From assembly GCA_039908095.1 (NCBI GenBank), contig JAMOBJ010000025.1, positions 1 through 53,942 of the forward strand: a DNA stretch of 53,942 bases, in the 5' to 3' direction. Made by a program: the position numbers and the translations under genes. Below are positions 32,274 to 41,424 of the stretch, piece by piece (position 1 is the first letter of the stretch; the number at the start of each line of letters is the position of its first letter). The notes below the pieces were generated by a model. That model was not told the origin of the DNA. It worked only from the letters and a program-made list of their open reading frames with translations, and did not search any database. The stretch is from Nitrospirae bacterium YQR-1. Lineage in GTDB: Bacteria > Nitrospirota > Thermodesulfovibrionia > Thermodesulfovibrionales > Magnetobacteriaceae.

Positions 32274-34567
32274 TCAGCGCTTTCTTAGTTTTTTTAATCG
32301 GATTTCTTACCTCTATAGAATACTTTTTTAATGTTGATCTTGGCGTTGAAACTTTCTTATGCAGCGAAAAAAACTTTTTTGAAGGTACTTACGTTCATAA
32401 TAGAATGGCACTTAACACTGCGTTAAATTTTGTTTTGACGGGAATCTCCCTCATGTTAATAGATATGGAGACGAAAAAAGGGTTAAGTCCGTCACAACTT
32501 ATTATATCAATTGTGGGTTTTATAACTTTAATGGCACTTGAGGGGCATATTTACAATGTTTCAAGTCTCTACACAATGACTGCATTCGCTGCAATGCCGC
32601 TGGATGCCTTAATAACATTTATAATTGTATTTGCAGGTGTGCTTTTAGCAAGACCTGATAGAGGTATTATGAAAATAGTAGCCTCGGACACATTAAGCGG
32701 TATAATAGCCCGCAGGATGCTTGCAACAGTTATAACGATACCTTTTTTAATTGATATTATAGTATTTTTAGGTAAATATATAGGTCTTTACGAAGCGCCT
32801 CTAAGCGATGCAATGGCAATGATGTTAACGATGACAGTGCTGATTTTTATAGTCTTACAGACTTCAAAAATGATCAATACCGTGGAGATAAAAAGAAAAG
32901 AAGCTGAAGAGCAAATAGAATTTGTTGCCAGATTTCCCGGCGAAAATCCTAATCCGGTACTTCGTGTAATGCCAAATTCCCAGATCATTTACTCAAACAA
33001 AGCAAGCCAAAACCTCTTGCCGTATATTGCCGTCAAAAATAACGATATTTTCTCGCTTAACGATAAACCATGGGAAGAAATGATAAATGACGCACTTGTC
33101 AATAAAACGATAACAGAAGTAGAAATACCGATTAGCGGCAGCACCTTTCTTTTTACAATTAAACCAATGCCGGATATGAACTACATAAATCTCTACGGAT
33201 ACAATGTAACTCAGCGCATAAAAGCCGAGGAGTCATTACGTAACAGCGAATGTAAATACAGGAAATTGATGGAGCAAGCTGCAGACGGTATAATGCTTGC
33301 CGATCTGGAAGGTAACTATACCGACAGCAACACCAAAGCCTGTGAAATGCTTGGGTTTACCAAAGATGAAATCCTGAAGCTTAATGTAAGAGATATTGTC
33401 GATACGGAGGATTTAGCTAAAAGACCGTTAGCCTTTGATAAATTGAAAACAGGACAAACGGTAATGACGGAGCGTAAATTGCGCCGTAAAAACGGTACTG
33501 TTTTTGATGTGGAAATAAGCGCTAAGATGCTTCCCGACAATCGCTTTCAGGCTTTCATCAGAGATATTACTGAGCGTAAATCTATGGAGGCAGCCCTTAA
33601 TTACGAACGTAACAAGTTATTAAACATACTGGACACTATGCAGGACGGAATCTATATAGTCAATCAGAGATTCGAAATAGAGTATGCAAACCCCGTAATA
33701 ATCAATGAGTTCGGCAAATTTGAAAATACAAAATGTTTTTCTTATTTTCACGGACTTAGTGATACATGCCCTTGGTGTAGAAACATGGAAGTGTTTAAAG
33801 GTGAGACGGTTCACTGGGAGTTTACTATGTCAACAACTCAAAAGACCTACGACATTTTGGATACTCCTTTAAAAAATCCTGACGGCAGTATATCTAAACT
33901 GGAGATTTTCAGAGACATAACTGATCGTAAGAGCGCCGAGGAAAAACTTAAAAAAAACATTATAGAAAAAGAACTGCTCCTTAAAGAAATGCACCACAGA
34001 GTAAAAAATAATCTACAACTAGTTTCCGGCCTCTTAGGACTTCAGCTATTGCAAATTGAGGACAACACATACCGGCATATGTTTGAAGAAAGCCAAAACA
34101 GAATAAAATCTATTGCCTTGATTCATGAAAAACTCTACAGCTCAGAAAACATTGCCCATGTAGATATGAAAGATTACATATCTAATCTTTCGACCGACCT
34201 TGTTTCGTCTTTGGGAAAGAAAAATAAAGAGATTTCGTTAAATCTGGATATTGAAACTATTTATGTCGGCATTGATATTGCCATACCATGTGGATTGATA
34301 ATAAACGAACTTTTTACAAATATATTAAAACACGCTTTCCCTGGAGACGAAACCGGTCAAATAAATATCTCATTAAAATTAATTAATGATACTGAATTTG
34401 AACTCATTTTAAGCGACAACGGCACAGGTTTACCGGAAAATATAGATTTAAAGAAACCTCAAACACTTGGCTTAACAATAGTAGGCATATTGGTTGACCA
34501 ACTTAAAGCTGTTATACTTTTGGACAGAGCTATCGGCACAAAATACACCATTAGGTTAAAAAAATAA
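32222..34567 (+). CDS. Membrane PAS-PAS-PAS HisKA_2 sensor histidine kinase (main part)
   Basis: A 781-residue open frame, with an artificial N terminus if the frameshift at 32256 is real. Residues about 15-225 hold about seven transmembrane helices. Three PAS domains follow: about 235-340, 342-455 (ITERKSMEAAL end) and 460-575, the third containing a CPWC motif near 515. A HisKA_2 dimerisation segment has LLKEMHHRVKNNLQLVSGLL (phospho-His about 591), and an HATPase domain has NELFTNILKHAF and SDNGTGLPEN. HisKA_2 kinases usually signal to receivers such as the two REC proteins directly downstream. Signal is unknown; CPWC might sense redox state. Confidence 0.88.
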   Translation: MVFTKQWTFQSEKKLSLISAFLVFLIGFLTSIEYFFNVDLGVETFLCSEKNFFEGTYVHNRMALNTALNFVLTGISLMLIDMETKKGLSPSQLIISIVGFITLMALEGHIYNVSSLYTMTAFAAMPLDALITFIIVFAGVLLARPDRGIMKIVASDTLSGIIARRMLATVITIPFLIDIIVFLGKYIGLYEAPLSDAMAMMLTMTVLIFIVLQTSKMINTVEIKRKEAEEQIEFVARFPGENPNPVLRVMPNSQIIYSNKASQNLLPYIAVKNNDIFSLNDKPWEEMINDALVNKTITEVEIPISGSTFLFTIKPMPDMNYINLYGYNVTQRIKAEESLRNSECKYRKLMEQAADGIMLADLEGNYTDSNTKACEMLGFTKDEILKLNVRDIVDTEDLAKRPLAFDKLKTGQTVMTERKLRRKNGTVFDVEISAKMLPDNRFQAFIRDITERKSMEAALNYERNKLLNILDTMQDGIYIVNQRFEIEYANPVIINEFGKFENTKCFSYFHGLSDTCPWCRNMEVFKGETVHWEFTMSTTQKTYDILDTPLKNPDGSISKLEIFRDITDRKSAEEKLKKNIIEKELLLKEMHHRVKNNLQLVSGLLGLQLLQIEDNTYRHMFEESQNRIKSIALIHEKLYSSENIAHVDMKDYISNLSTDLVSSLGKKNKEISLNLDIETIYVGIDIAIPCGLIINELFTNILKHAFPGDETGQINISLKLINDTEFELILSDNGTGLPENIDLKKPQTLGLTIVGILVDQLKAVILLDRAIGTKYTIRLKK
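32256..32264 (+). other. A8 tract with in-phase A AAA AAC slippery heptamer
   Basis: The reading frame of the upstream fragment is CTG AAA AAA AAC TTT CTT TAA. A -1 slip on A AAA AAC, or one extra A by replication or transcription slippage, continues into CTT TCT TTA ATC, the frame of the kinase. This is either a programmed or phase-variable switch, a recent mutation, or a sequencing error. Confidence 0.55.
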
Positions 34568-34637
34568 AATGTTTATGATATTAACTTCGATTGCAAAAGC
34601 ATTTATATAAGATGTTCTATCGAAAGGAGATGTTATT

Positions 34638-35939
34638 ATGGTTAAAGCTAAAATAATGATTGTTGAGGATGAGGGCATAACGGGACATTTTATACAAAAA
34701 ACGTTGGAGACTCTGGGTTACATGATCATATCTGTAGAGAAATCAGGTGAAAGTGCGTTAAAGAAAATAAGTGAAAGCAAACCGGATTTGGTATTGATGG
34801 ATATAAAACTTAATGGTGCTATGGACGGAATAGAAACTGCTGAAGAAATAAAGGACAGATTCAGCATTCCTGTGGTTTACTTAACCGCCCACTCGGATGA
34901 TGCAATGCTTGAGCGGGCTAAAATAACCGAACCATTTGGTTATGTTATAAAACCGTTTGAAGAAAGGGAACTGCATTCAAATATAGAAATGGCTTTGTAT
35001 AAACACAAAGCTGAAAAGAAGATTATAGGTTTGGCATATTACGATATGTTAACCGGACTTCCCAACAGAAATCTTTTCTTTGACAGACTTAACCAGTATA
35101 TTAAGCAGGCTAAACGTAGTCAGGAATCTATTGCGCTTTTGATGATAGACCTGGACGGTTTTAAATGTGTGAACGACAGGATGGGGCATGACGCCGGAGA
35201 CCATGTGCTCAAGGAGGTAGCTTTGAGGCTGAAGGAAACTATCCGTGAAGCAGATACAGTAGCACGCATGGGAGGCGACGAATTTATAATTGTTGTTACA
35301 AATCTCCTGAGCCCGGCTGATGCAGCCTCTGTAGCCACAAAAGCTATTTTATCTATCGGAAAACCATTTAATCTAAAATCTTTAAGCTGTGCCGTAGGCG
35401 CCAGCATCGGTATTTCCTTATACCCGGATGACGGCACTGATAATGAAATATTACTAAGGAAAGCCGACATAGCCATGTATCGAGCAAAAGAGAATGGTAA
35501 AAACCGCTTTTTTTTCTTTAATGATATATATGAAAAAACTGCTGTTGGCATCCTGGGCTTAGTAACTTTTGCATTAGATTTTGTACTTCAAAAAAATTTT
35601 GCATGGAATCATAATGATTGGGTCAACTTTTTATTGTCAACAGAAAAGAAAGGGTTACACGTAACAAAAGATATAGAGACCAATTTGGGTTTATTGTCGG
35701 AAAGCCTGAAAAAGCTATTCCAGTTAATGCCGGAATCCGACATAAACCACGTGTCTTTTATATGCAGGAGACTCGTACAATTTGTAAGAGAAAACAAAGG
35801 CTTCTGGCTTCATCCTGAATGGGAAACCCTGTTGAAGACTTTTGAATCAGGCAATATAAAAATGTCTATAGCCGGGGAACGTGCTATCGGGGAACTTGTA
35901 AAGAATATAAAGTCTCTGTATACTCTGGTAGGAGGTTAA
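34638..35939 (+). CDS. Response regulator diguanylate cyclase (REC-GGDEF) with extra C-terminal domain
   Basis: A 433-residue protein with AAAGGAGATG 6 nt before ATG. The receiver (1-120) has Glu10/Asp11, phospho-Asp55, Thr83 and Lys105. The GGDEF domain (about 133-298) has intact MGGDEF (212-216) and the inhibitory RxxD site (R203-D206), so it should make c-di-GMP with product inhibition. Residues about 300-433 form a helical C-terminal domain (HNDWVNFLLSTEKK, VSFICRRLVQFVREN) I do not recognise. It lies 70 bp after the HisKA_2 kinase, its probable partner. Its receiver is a close paralogue of the next gene's. Confidence 0.92.
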   Translation: MVKAKIMIVEDEGITGHFIQKTLETLGYMIISVEKSGESALKKISESKPDLVLMDIKLNGAMDGIETAEEIKDRFSIPVVYLTAHSDDAMLERAKITEPFGYVIKPFEERELHSNIEMALYKHKAEKKIIGLAYYDMLTGLPNRNLFFDRLNQYIKQAKRSQESIALLMIDLDGFKCVNDRMGHDAGDHVLKEVALRLKETIREADTVARMGGDEFIIVVTNLLSPADAASVATKAILSIGKPFNLKSLSCAVGASIGISLYPDDGTDNEILLRKADIAMYRAKENGKNRFFFFNDIYEKTAVGILGLVTFALDFVLQKNFAWNHNDWVNFLLSTEKKGLHVTKDIETNLGLLSESLKKLFQLMPESDINHVSFICRRLVQFVRENKGFWLHPEWETLLKTFESGNIKMSIAGERAIGELVKNIKSLYTLVGG

Positions 35940-35979
35940 TCATACTATGCACCTGATGTGATTAAAAGGAGATGTTATC

Positions 35980-37431
35980 ATGTCTAAAGCTGAGATAATG
36001 ATTGTAGAGGATGAGGGAATAACAGCGCGTTATATACAAAAAGCATTGGAGACTTTAGGGTATACGATCAAATCTGTAGAGAAATCAGGTGAAAGAGCGT
36101 TAAAAAAAATAAGTGAAGATAAACCTGATCTGGTATTGATGGATATAAAACTGCAGGGAAACATGGATGGAATAGAAACAGCAGGGAAAATAATGGACAA
36201 CTTCAACATACCAGTGGTTTACCTGACAGCACATTCGGATGAGGCAATACTTGAGCGAGCCAAAATAACAGAACCGTTTGGATACATTATCAAGCCTTTT
36301 GAAGGCAGGGAACTACGCAGCACAATAGAAATGGCCCTTCAAAAGCACAGGCTCCAAAGCCGCCTCAAGGAAAGCGAACGATGGCTCTCCACGGTACTAA
36401 TGAGTATCGGGGACGCCATAATAGCCACTGACAGTGACTACTTCATAGTGTTTATGAACCCGGTGGCAGTGCATGTGACGGGCTATAGTCAAGAAAGCGC
36501 TCTCGGCAGACACATAAACGAGGTTTTTAAACTGCAAGACAAAGCGGAGGAGCATTTTCGTAACGCTAACGAATGCAGTATCAGGATAGATATGAAAGAC
36601 AGGATTGTTTTAACAAAGACCGGGAACGAGATTTATATTAACGGCTGCATATCTCCGATATTAGATGAAAGCGGCTCAGTAGAAGGTATAGTCGTTGCTT
36701 TCCATGACATTACAGAGAAAAAACTCTATGAGGAGACTCTTAAAAGCCAGAGAGAAAGTTTTATTTCTGTTCTTTTGCATGACCTAAAGACCCCTGTGAT
36801 TGCCATTAAGGGCTACTTAAACAGGTATCTTGAGGGTAAAGCCAAGACCGACAAAGAAAAGACGGAAGCAGTAAGAATCGCAAATGACGCCTCCGGAGAT
36901 GTACTTCATATAATTGAAGCAACCTCTGAGACACTTAGAAACAAAAACGCACTACTTTCATTTAACCCTCAAGAGTTGAGATTTAACGAAATATTAGCCT
37001 CAGTCCTTATGAATTATATGCCTGAGATGGAAAAGCGAGGCATTGAGCTGATAGTTAATGGACGCCCGGGAATACTCAAACTTGGGGAATCTTCATTTTC
37101 TATTATGGCCGATCTGTACCAGATTAAAACCATGACGGAAAACCTAATCGGCAATGCCATAAAGTATGCAAAAAGACTAATAGAAATAAAACTGCAACAA
37201 ACCGCAGATGAAGTATTCTTGTCTGTGGAGGATGACGGCAAAGGGATTGCGGGTGAGTTCCATGAGAAGATATTTGAGGAGTACTTTCAGGCACCTGAGA
37301 GTGAAAAAGGTACGGGGCTTGGCCTCTACAGCGTTAAACGAGTTGTAGAAAAACACAACGGAAAGATATCTCTTAAATCCACACTGAACATTGGCACCTG
37401 TTTTGAGGTAAAAATTCCATGTGTTAAATGA
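35980..37431 (+). CDS. Hybrid-type REC-PAS histidine kinase
   Basis: A 483-residue soluble protein. The receiver (1-120) with Asp55 is nearly the same sequence as in the preceding gene. A PAS domain follows (about 132-250, ending HDITEKKLYEE). A HisKA box SVLLHDLKTPVIAIKGYL (His267) and an HATPase domain complete it (NLIGNAIKYAKR, DDGKGIAG, GTGLGLYSVKRVVEKH). A receiver ahead of a kinase suggests a phosphorelay where the upstream HisKA_2 kinase feeds this one. The ribosome site AAAGGAGATG is the same as in gene 34638, so the duplication probably included the leader. The gene is 40 bp after it. Confidence 0.9.
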   Translation: MSKAEIMIVEDEGITARYIQKALETLGYTIKSVEKSGERALKKISEDKPDLVLMDIKLQGNMDGIETAGKIMDNFNIPVVYLTAHSDEAILERAKITEPFGYIIKPFEGRELRSTIEMALQKHRLQSRLKESERWLSTVLMSIGDAIIATDSDYFIVFMNPVAVHVTGYSQESALGRHINEVFKLQDKAEEHFRNANECSIRIDMKDRIVLTKTGNEIYINGCISPILDESGSVEGIVVAFHDITEKKLYEETLKSQRESFISVLLHDLKTPVIAIKGYLNRYLEGKAKTDKEKTEAVRIANDASGDVLHIIEATSETLRNKNALLSFNPQELRFNEILASVLMNYMPEMEKRGIELIVNGRPGILKLGESSFSIMADLYQIKTMTENLIGNAIKYAKRLIEIKLQQTADEVFLSVEDDGKGIAGEFHEKIFEEYFQAPESEKGTGLGLYSVKRVVEKHNGKISLKSTLNIGTCFEVKIPCVK

Positions 37432-37479
37432 CCGGTCTTGCTTGCAGGGTCTTCATTTTTTCATAAATCCCTGCCTTTG

Positions 37480-37797
37480 CTACTTAGTTTTAGCAAGAGA
37501 TTTGATGTATGCTGCGATGTCCTTCATTTCCTGAGAATCCTTTGCTAATGGCTTACCCATCAGTGGTCCCTCTATGCACTTATTGACCATATCCTCAAGA
37601 CCCTTTGTTTGTAAAGCTGCACCATCAATACCTTTTCCGGCAGGATGACAGGAATTACAACTTTTCCCACTGGTACTTCCACCTAATTTTATGCTATTAA
37701 ATAGCTTTTTCCCGTTTTCAATATCTTGTGCATACAAAACGGTAGGAAATACAAACATCACAAAAGCTAAAAATACGACAACTCGAAATCTTATCAT
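37480..37797 (-). CDS. Small periplasmic c-type cytochrome
   Basis: A 105-residue monohaem cytochrome. The signal peptide (VVVFLAFVMFVFPTVLYA) is cut before QDIENGKKLF. The haem site is CNSCH near residue 52, and GPLMGKPLAKDSQEM supplies the likely Met ligand. ATG 37797 is chosen for the strong GGGAGGAA before it; the longer frame to 37824 lacks one. It would carry electrons in the periplasm to an unknown partner. It converges with the kinase gene over 48 bp containing a weak GCAGGG/CCCTGC hairpin. Confidence 0.9.
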   Translation of the reverse strand: MIRFRVVVFLAFVMFVFPTVLYAQDIENGKKLFNSIKLGGSTSGKSCNSCHPAGKGIDGAALQTKGLEDMVNKCIEGPLMGKPLAKDSQEMKDIAAYIKSLAKTK

Positions 37798-38311
37798 ATG
37801 TTCCTCCCTTTTTATTAATTTCACACTGCTCTATTGTGTGCACAATTGCCTGATAGATTATTACACGAATAGAATATTTAAATCAATAGGTAAAGGCCAG
37901 GGCAAACGCACTATACCTCATATCAAGTCCGAAGCATTGTTGCCTTGTAAAATTTGACATTTTTACCTACCTGAAGGCTACCCTGTTTAAGGCCACGGGG
38001 GCTTATTCTTTCTTTTACCCACTCAAAACGTGAAAGAACCTAGTGTCTAATTGCAGAAGTTTGCGATAGTTTTTCAGAGTTATATCCTTTTTATAATGGC
38101 TTGCAAAATTTCGTTGTCAATGAGTTTTACCTTTAAGGGCTGAGATTGCTACACCCCTTTGGGGTTCGCAATGACGGCGCTGGGCTGTGCGTTGACGTTT
38201 CTATCCGTCATTACGAGGAGCACAGCGACGTGGTAATCTCCTCTTTTAAAAAATTAATCAGAATTATTTGAAATATCTATTACTTTTGCAATTAGACACT
38301 AGTTACTTATC
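37798..38311. other. 514-bp intergenic region dominated by B element
   Basis: 37798-38039 is AT-rich and unrecognised except for CAGGGCAAACGCAC near 37896, which also occurs next to the A fragment at 46566. The rest is the B element (38040-38302). No gene is supported. Confidence 0.55.
38040..38302. mobile_element. B element, MITE-like, copy 2 (263 bp)
   Basis: Same ends as copy 1 (CTAGTGTCTAATTGC and GCAATTAGACACTAG, here a perfect 15-bp inverted repeat) and the same inner palindrome with GGGGTTCGCAATGACGG and CCGTCATTACGAGGAGC. The ends again lie at CTAG. The copies differ mainly in the central spacer, including an 18-bp or so insertion here. Confidence 0.8.
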
Positions 38312-39652
38312 CTAACAGGCCAATCTGTTTCTGCATATGAGTTTTTTTGTTGCGTAGGTTATGGTTTTATTTATTTTATTGTCTTTGACGTCCTGGAAAA
38401 TGGAAACGATTTCTTCATAACTTATATTATTAAAAACATCTACGACCTCGGGGTCGAAGTGTTTTCCTTTGTCTGAGTTAATAATCTCAAGAGTTTTTTC
38501 ATAGGGTATCGGTTCTTTGTAGGGGCGTTTGCTCATAAGAGCGTCAAAAACGTCAACTATCGCAAAAATCCTTGCAGTTATTGGTATTTCCAGCCCTGCT
38601 TTACCGTGCGGATAACCAGTGCCATCCCACTTCTCGTGGTGATTTAAAATTACGTCAGCTGCAAGCGAAAGCACCTTTACGTCGCTGACCAGCTCATAGC
38701 CTTTGATCACATGTGTTTCAATTATTTTTCGCTCTTCCGGGGTTAATCTTCCGGGTTTGAGCAAAACACTGTCGGGTACGCCTATTTTTCCTATGTCATG
38801 AAGATATGCGCCTATAATGAGCTCTATAGTCACCTCATCAGAAAGCGAGAGACTTTGCCCAATGCGAAGCGACAGGGCAACAACCCTTTCGGAATGTCCC
38901 TCTGTTTCCATGTCTCTTAATTCCAGTGCTTTTGCAAGGCTCCGGATTGTGTTAAAATAAGCCAGCGTTAGTTCACTATAAGTTGATTTTAAAATGTTTT
39001 GATAATCAATTATTTCCTTAACAACACCCTTAAACCTTCCAAACAGAAACAGGTATATCAATACGGGTACCAACAGTGATATTATAACTATTGCAATCGT
39101 ATGCACTCCCCAGAAAGTAATCGGTGTGGTTTTCCTGTAAACCTCCACGATACCGCACAATTTACCGTTAAAAAAAACCGGCACATACATCTCTATCAGG
39201 AGGCCGAAGGTTGAAAGGTATTCGTTTTCCCTTTTTCGCACATGTTCTGTGTCCACTTTGGGTTTTTTCGAGGTAATTGTTTCTATTAAATCATCATTGT
39301 CTGGAAATTTCCTGCCTATCAGGTTCTTATCCAGATAAGAGTACACGACTGTCAAGTCCTGAGCCCATATTTTGAACTCTACAAGGTCGCTTAATTCCAT
39401 AAAGTTGTTGACCTTCATGAAAAGATTACTGTAATTGTCTTTATTATAGATCAGTTCCTTTACGTCAAAAGTTATTTCCTTAGCTATAAAACTGTTTATA
39501 AGATTAACAGATTGATTTTTATACATAATGATATTTGCATAATATCTCAAAACAGGAAAAACTATTGATAGAATAACAGCTATAAGCAGAGTTATCCAAA
39601 AACTTCTGCGATAAAATGCTCTTAAAAACTCCTCCGGCTGCTCCTGTTGCAT
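38312..39652 (-). CDS. Membrane HD-GYP c-di-GMP phosphodiesterase
   Basis: A 446-residue protein. A transmembrane helix at about 17-37, a periplasmic sensor region (PAS/CACHE-like, about 40-178) and a second helix at about 184-208 lead to the cytosolic HD-GYP domain (about 235-420). That domain has GHSERV, the metal site HDIGKIGVPD, ETHVIKGYEL, and HHEKWDGTGYP. All catalytic motifs are intact, so it should hydrolyse c-di-GMP to GMP. It opposes the GGDEF protein encoded at 34638. The final residues (KLICRNRLAC) abut the B element; the insertion may have changed the original C terminus. Confidence 0.92.
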   Translation of the reverse strand: MQQEQPEEFLRAFYRRSFWITLLIAVILSIVFPVLRYYANIIMYKNQSVNLINSFIAKEITFDVKELIYNKDNYSNLFMKVNNFMELSDLVEFKIWAQDLTVVYSYLDKNLIGRKFPDNDDLIETITSKKPKVDTEHVRKRENEYLSTFGLLIEMYVPVFFNGKLCGIVEVYRKTTPITFWGVHTIAIVIISLLVPVLIYLFLFGRFKGVVKEIIDYQNILKSTYSELTLAYFNTIRSLAKALELRDMETEGHSERVVALSLRIGQSLSLSDEVTIELIIGAYLHDIGKIGVPDSVLLKPGRLTPEERKIIETHVIKGYELVSDVKVLSLAADVILNHHEKWDGTGYPHGKAGLEIPITARIFAIVDVFDALMSKRPYKEPIPYEKTLEIINSDKGKHFDPEVVDVFNNISYEEIVSIFQDVKDNKINKTITYATKKLICRNRLAC

Positions 39653-39738
39653 ATTTAATCAAAGCATATTAATTAAACGAAAGTAAAGGATTATAATTTT
39701 TTAACCGGCAATAAAATGTTATACTATTATTTTATGTA

Positions 39739-39883
39739 ATACCAAGTTGCAGTCAGAAGTAAACACAGGCGGCTGGGAGCCGGCGACGCCTCCTCTGAAG
39801 GGGATTCCCCTTTTTAGGGGAGAGTACGCCCAGGAGCTTGTGACGATGCCGGCAAAGTTAGACGATTGAAGGCTACTTGGTAT
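39739..39883. repeat. A-family repeat, complete long form (145 bp)
   Basis: ATACCAAGTTGCAGTC at the left and GGCTACTTGGTAT at the right. The interior has AAACACAGGCGGCTGGGAGC, a GGGGATTCCCC palindrome followed by AGGGGAG, and GGAGCTTGTGACGATGCCGG with CAAAGTTAGACGATTG. It is the best reference copy for the family in this window. Confidence 0.8.
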
Positions 39884-39923
39884 AATACAATAAATATACT
39901 ACAGAGGAAAGAGGTGTAAGTAA

Positions 39924-41423
39924 ATGGAAATAAAAATCAAAGATGCAGGTGAAACGGAGTATAAATCGGATTGTCTGGTACTTCCCTTTTTTGAGCCTGC
40001 CGGCATGGAACTCTACGGTGACATAGACGGTAAAATAGATGGCCTTATACAGAAGGTAATACACTCAGGCGAGTTTAAAGCAAAAGAGGGTCAAATCGTG
40101 CTTCTTTATGTAACCGGAGTGGTTTTTGACAGAGTGCTGCTTTTGGGATTAGGGAAAAAGACGGACATAACAGCTGAGAAATTAAGAAGGGCCGGTGCTA
40201 AAGCCTTCTTGCGGGCAAGGGAATCAAAAACGGAAACAGTAACGGTATCAGTAAGGGCGATAAGTGAGACGTTCATAGTGCAGGGAGTATTCAGCCCTTC
40301 CTATTATTTTGCAGAGGGTGCAATGCTGAGCCTTTACCGTTATTTAAAATATAAAAAAAGCGATGAGGACAAACAGGATGAAAAAGAGTTAAAAGAGGCT
40401 GTTCTGCTCTCTAAAGAGGTGGATTTTCCAATTCAGTGGCTTAATGTTAATGTTTCAGCAAGCACGTTTGCCCGTGATCTTGTAAATTCACCCTCAAAGG
40501 ACATGACCCCTTCAACTCTTGCCGAGGTGGCAAAGTCCATAACGGGAAAAAATCTGAAGGTTAAAATTCTTGAACAGAAGGAATCCGAAAAAGAGGGAAT
40601 GTGGTCATATCTGGCAGTGGCAAAGGGCTCCACTGAGCCTCCTAAGTTTATACTGCTTGAGTATAGCGGAGGCGGCAAGAGCAAACCACTGGCAATAGTG
40701 GGAAAAGCAATTACCTTTGACAGCGGCGGCCTGTCGCTTAAACCTGCGGATTCAATGGAAGACATGAAGCAGGACATGGCAGGTGGTGCGGCCACACTTG
40801 CCATATTTAAAGCAGTCTCATCCCTTAAACTTCCTGTTAATCTGATAGGAGTGCTGCCTGCAACTGAGAACATGCCCAGTGGACATGCAATCCGGCCCGG
40901 GGATGTTGTTACGGCTATAACCGGAAAAACGATAGAGATTTTAAATACAGATGCAGAGGGGCGGCTTGCGCTTGTGGATGCTATCGGCTACGTGATAAAG
41001 CATTATAAGCCGGAGGCCGTTATAGATATGGCTACGCTGACCGGCGCCTGCTCGATAGCTCTGGGTAACGAGGCTGTTGCAATGATGGGTAATGACGACA
41101 AACTTATGGATGAAGTCAGAGAGGCAGCCGGTGAAACCTTTGAGCGTGTATGGCAGATGCCGCTCTATGAGGAGTTCAAAGAGTATTTAAAGAGCGAGGT
41201 GGCGGATATTAAAAACATAGGTGGAAGGACTGGCGGCCTTATTACCGCTGCTTATTTTATAAAGGAATTTGTCGGAGATACCCCGTGGGTTCATCTGGAT
41301 ATTGCATCAACCGCTTTTTTAGCCAAACCTAAGCCGTATTTTGTTAAAGGCGCAACGGCGGTCGGCGTCAGACTGCTGTTGGAGTTAATCAGAAAGAGGC
41401 TTGAAAAAGCAAAGAAAGCATAA
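39924..41423 (+). CDS. pepA: Leucyl aminopeptidase (M17)
   Basis: Cytosolic dizinc/manganese aminopeptidase that removes N-terminal residues from peptides. The C-terminal catalytic domain has GKAITFDSGGLSLKP (metal Lys and Asp), DMKQDMAGGAA, the signature NTDAEGRLALVDA, and a DIASTAF end. The 499 residues match the hexameric family. A GAGGTG ribosome site lies 8 nt before ATG. It overlaps or abuts the cupin gene downstream, so the two are cotranscribed. Confidence 0.95.
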   Translation: MEIKIKDAGETEYKSDCLVLPFFEPAGMELYGDIDGKIDGLIQKVIHSGEFKAKEGQIVLLYVTGVVFDRVLLLGLGKKTDITAEKLRRAGAKAFLRARESKTETVTVSVRAISETFIVQGVFSPSYYFAEGAMLSLYRYLKYKKSDEDKQDEKELKEAVLLSKEVDFPIQWLNVNVSASTFARDLVNSPSKDMTPSTLAEVAKSITGKNLKVKILEQKESEKEGMWSYLAVAKGSTEPPKFILLEYSGGGKSKPLAIVGKAITFDSGGLSLKPADSMEDMKQDMAGGAATLAIFKAVSSLKLPVNLIGVLPATENMPSGHAIRPGDVVTAITGKTIEILNTDAEGRLALVDAIGYVIKHYKPEAVIDMATLTGACSIALGNEAVAMMGNDDKLMDEVREAAGETFERVWQMPLYEEFKEYLKSEVADIKNIGGRTGGLITAAYFIKEFVGDTPWVHLDIASTAFLAKPKPYFVKGATAVGVRLLLELIRKRLEKAKKA

Positions 41424-41424
41424 A

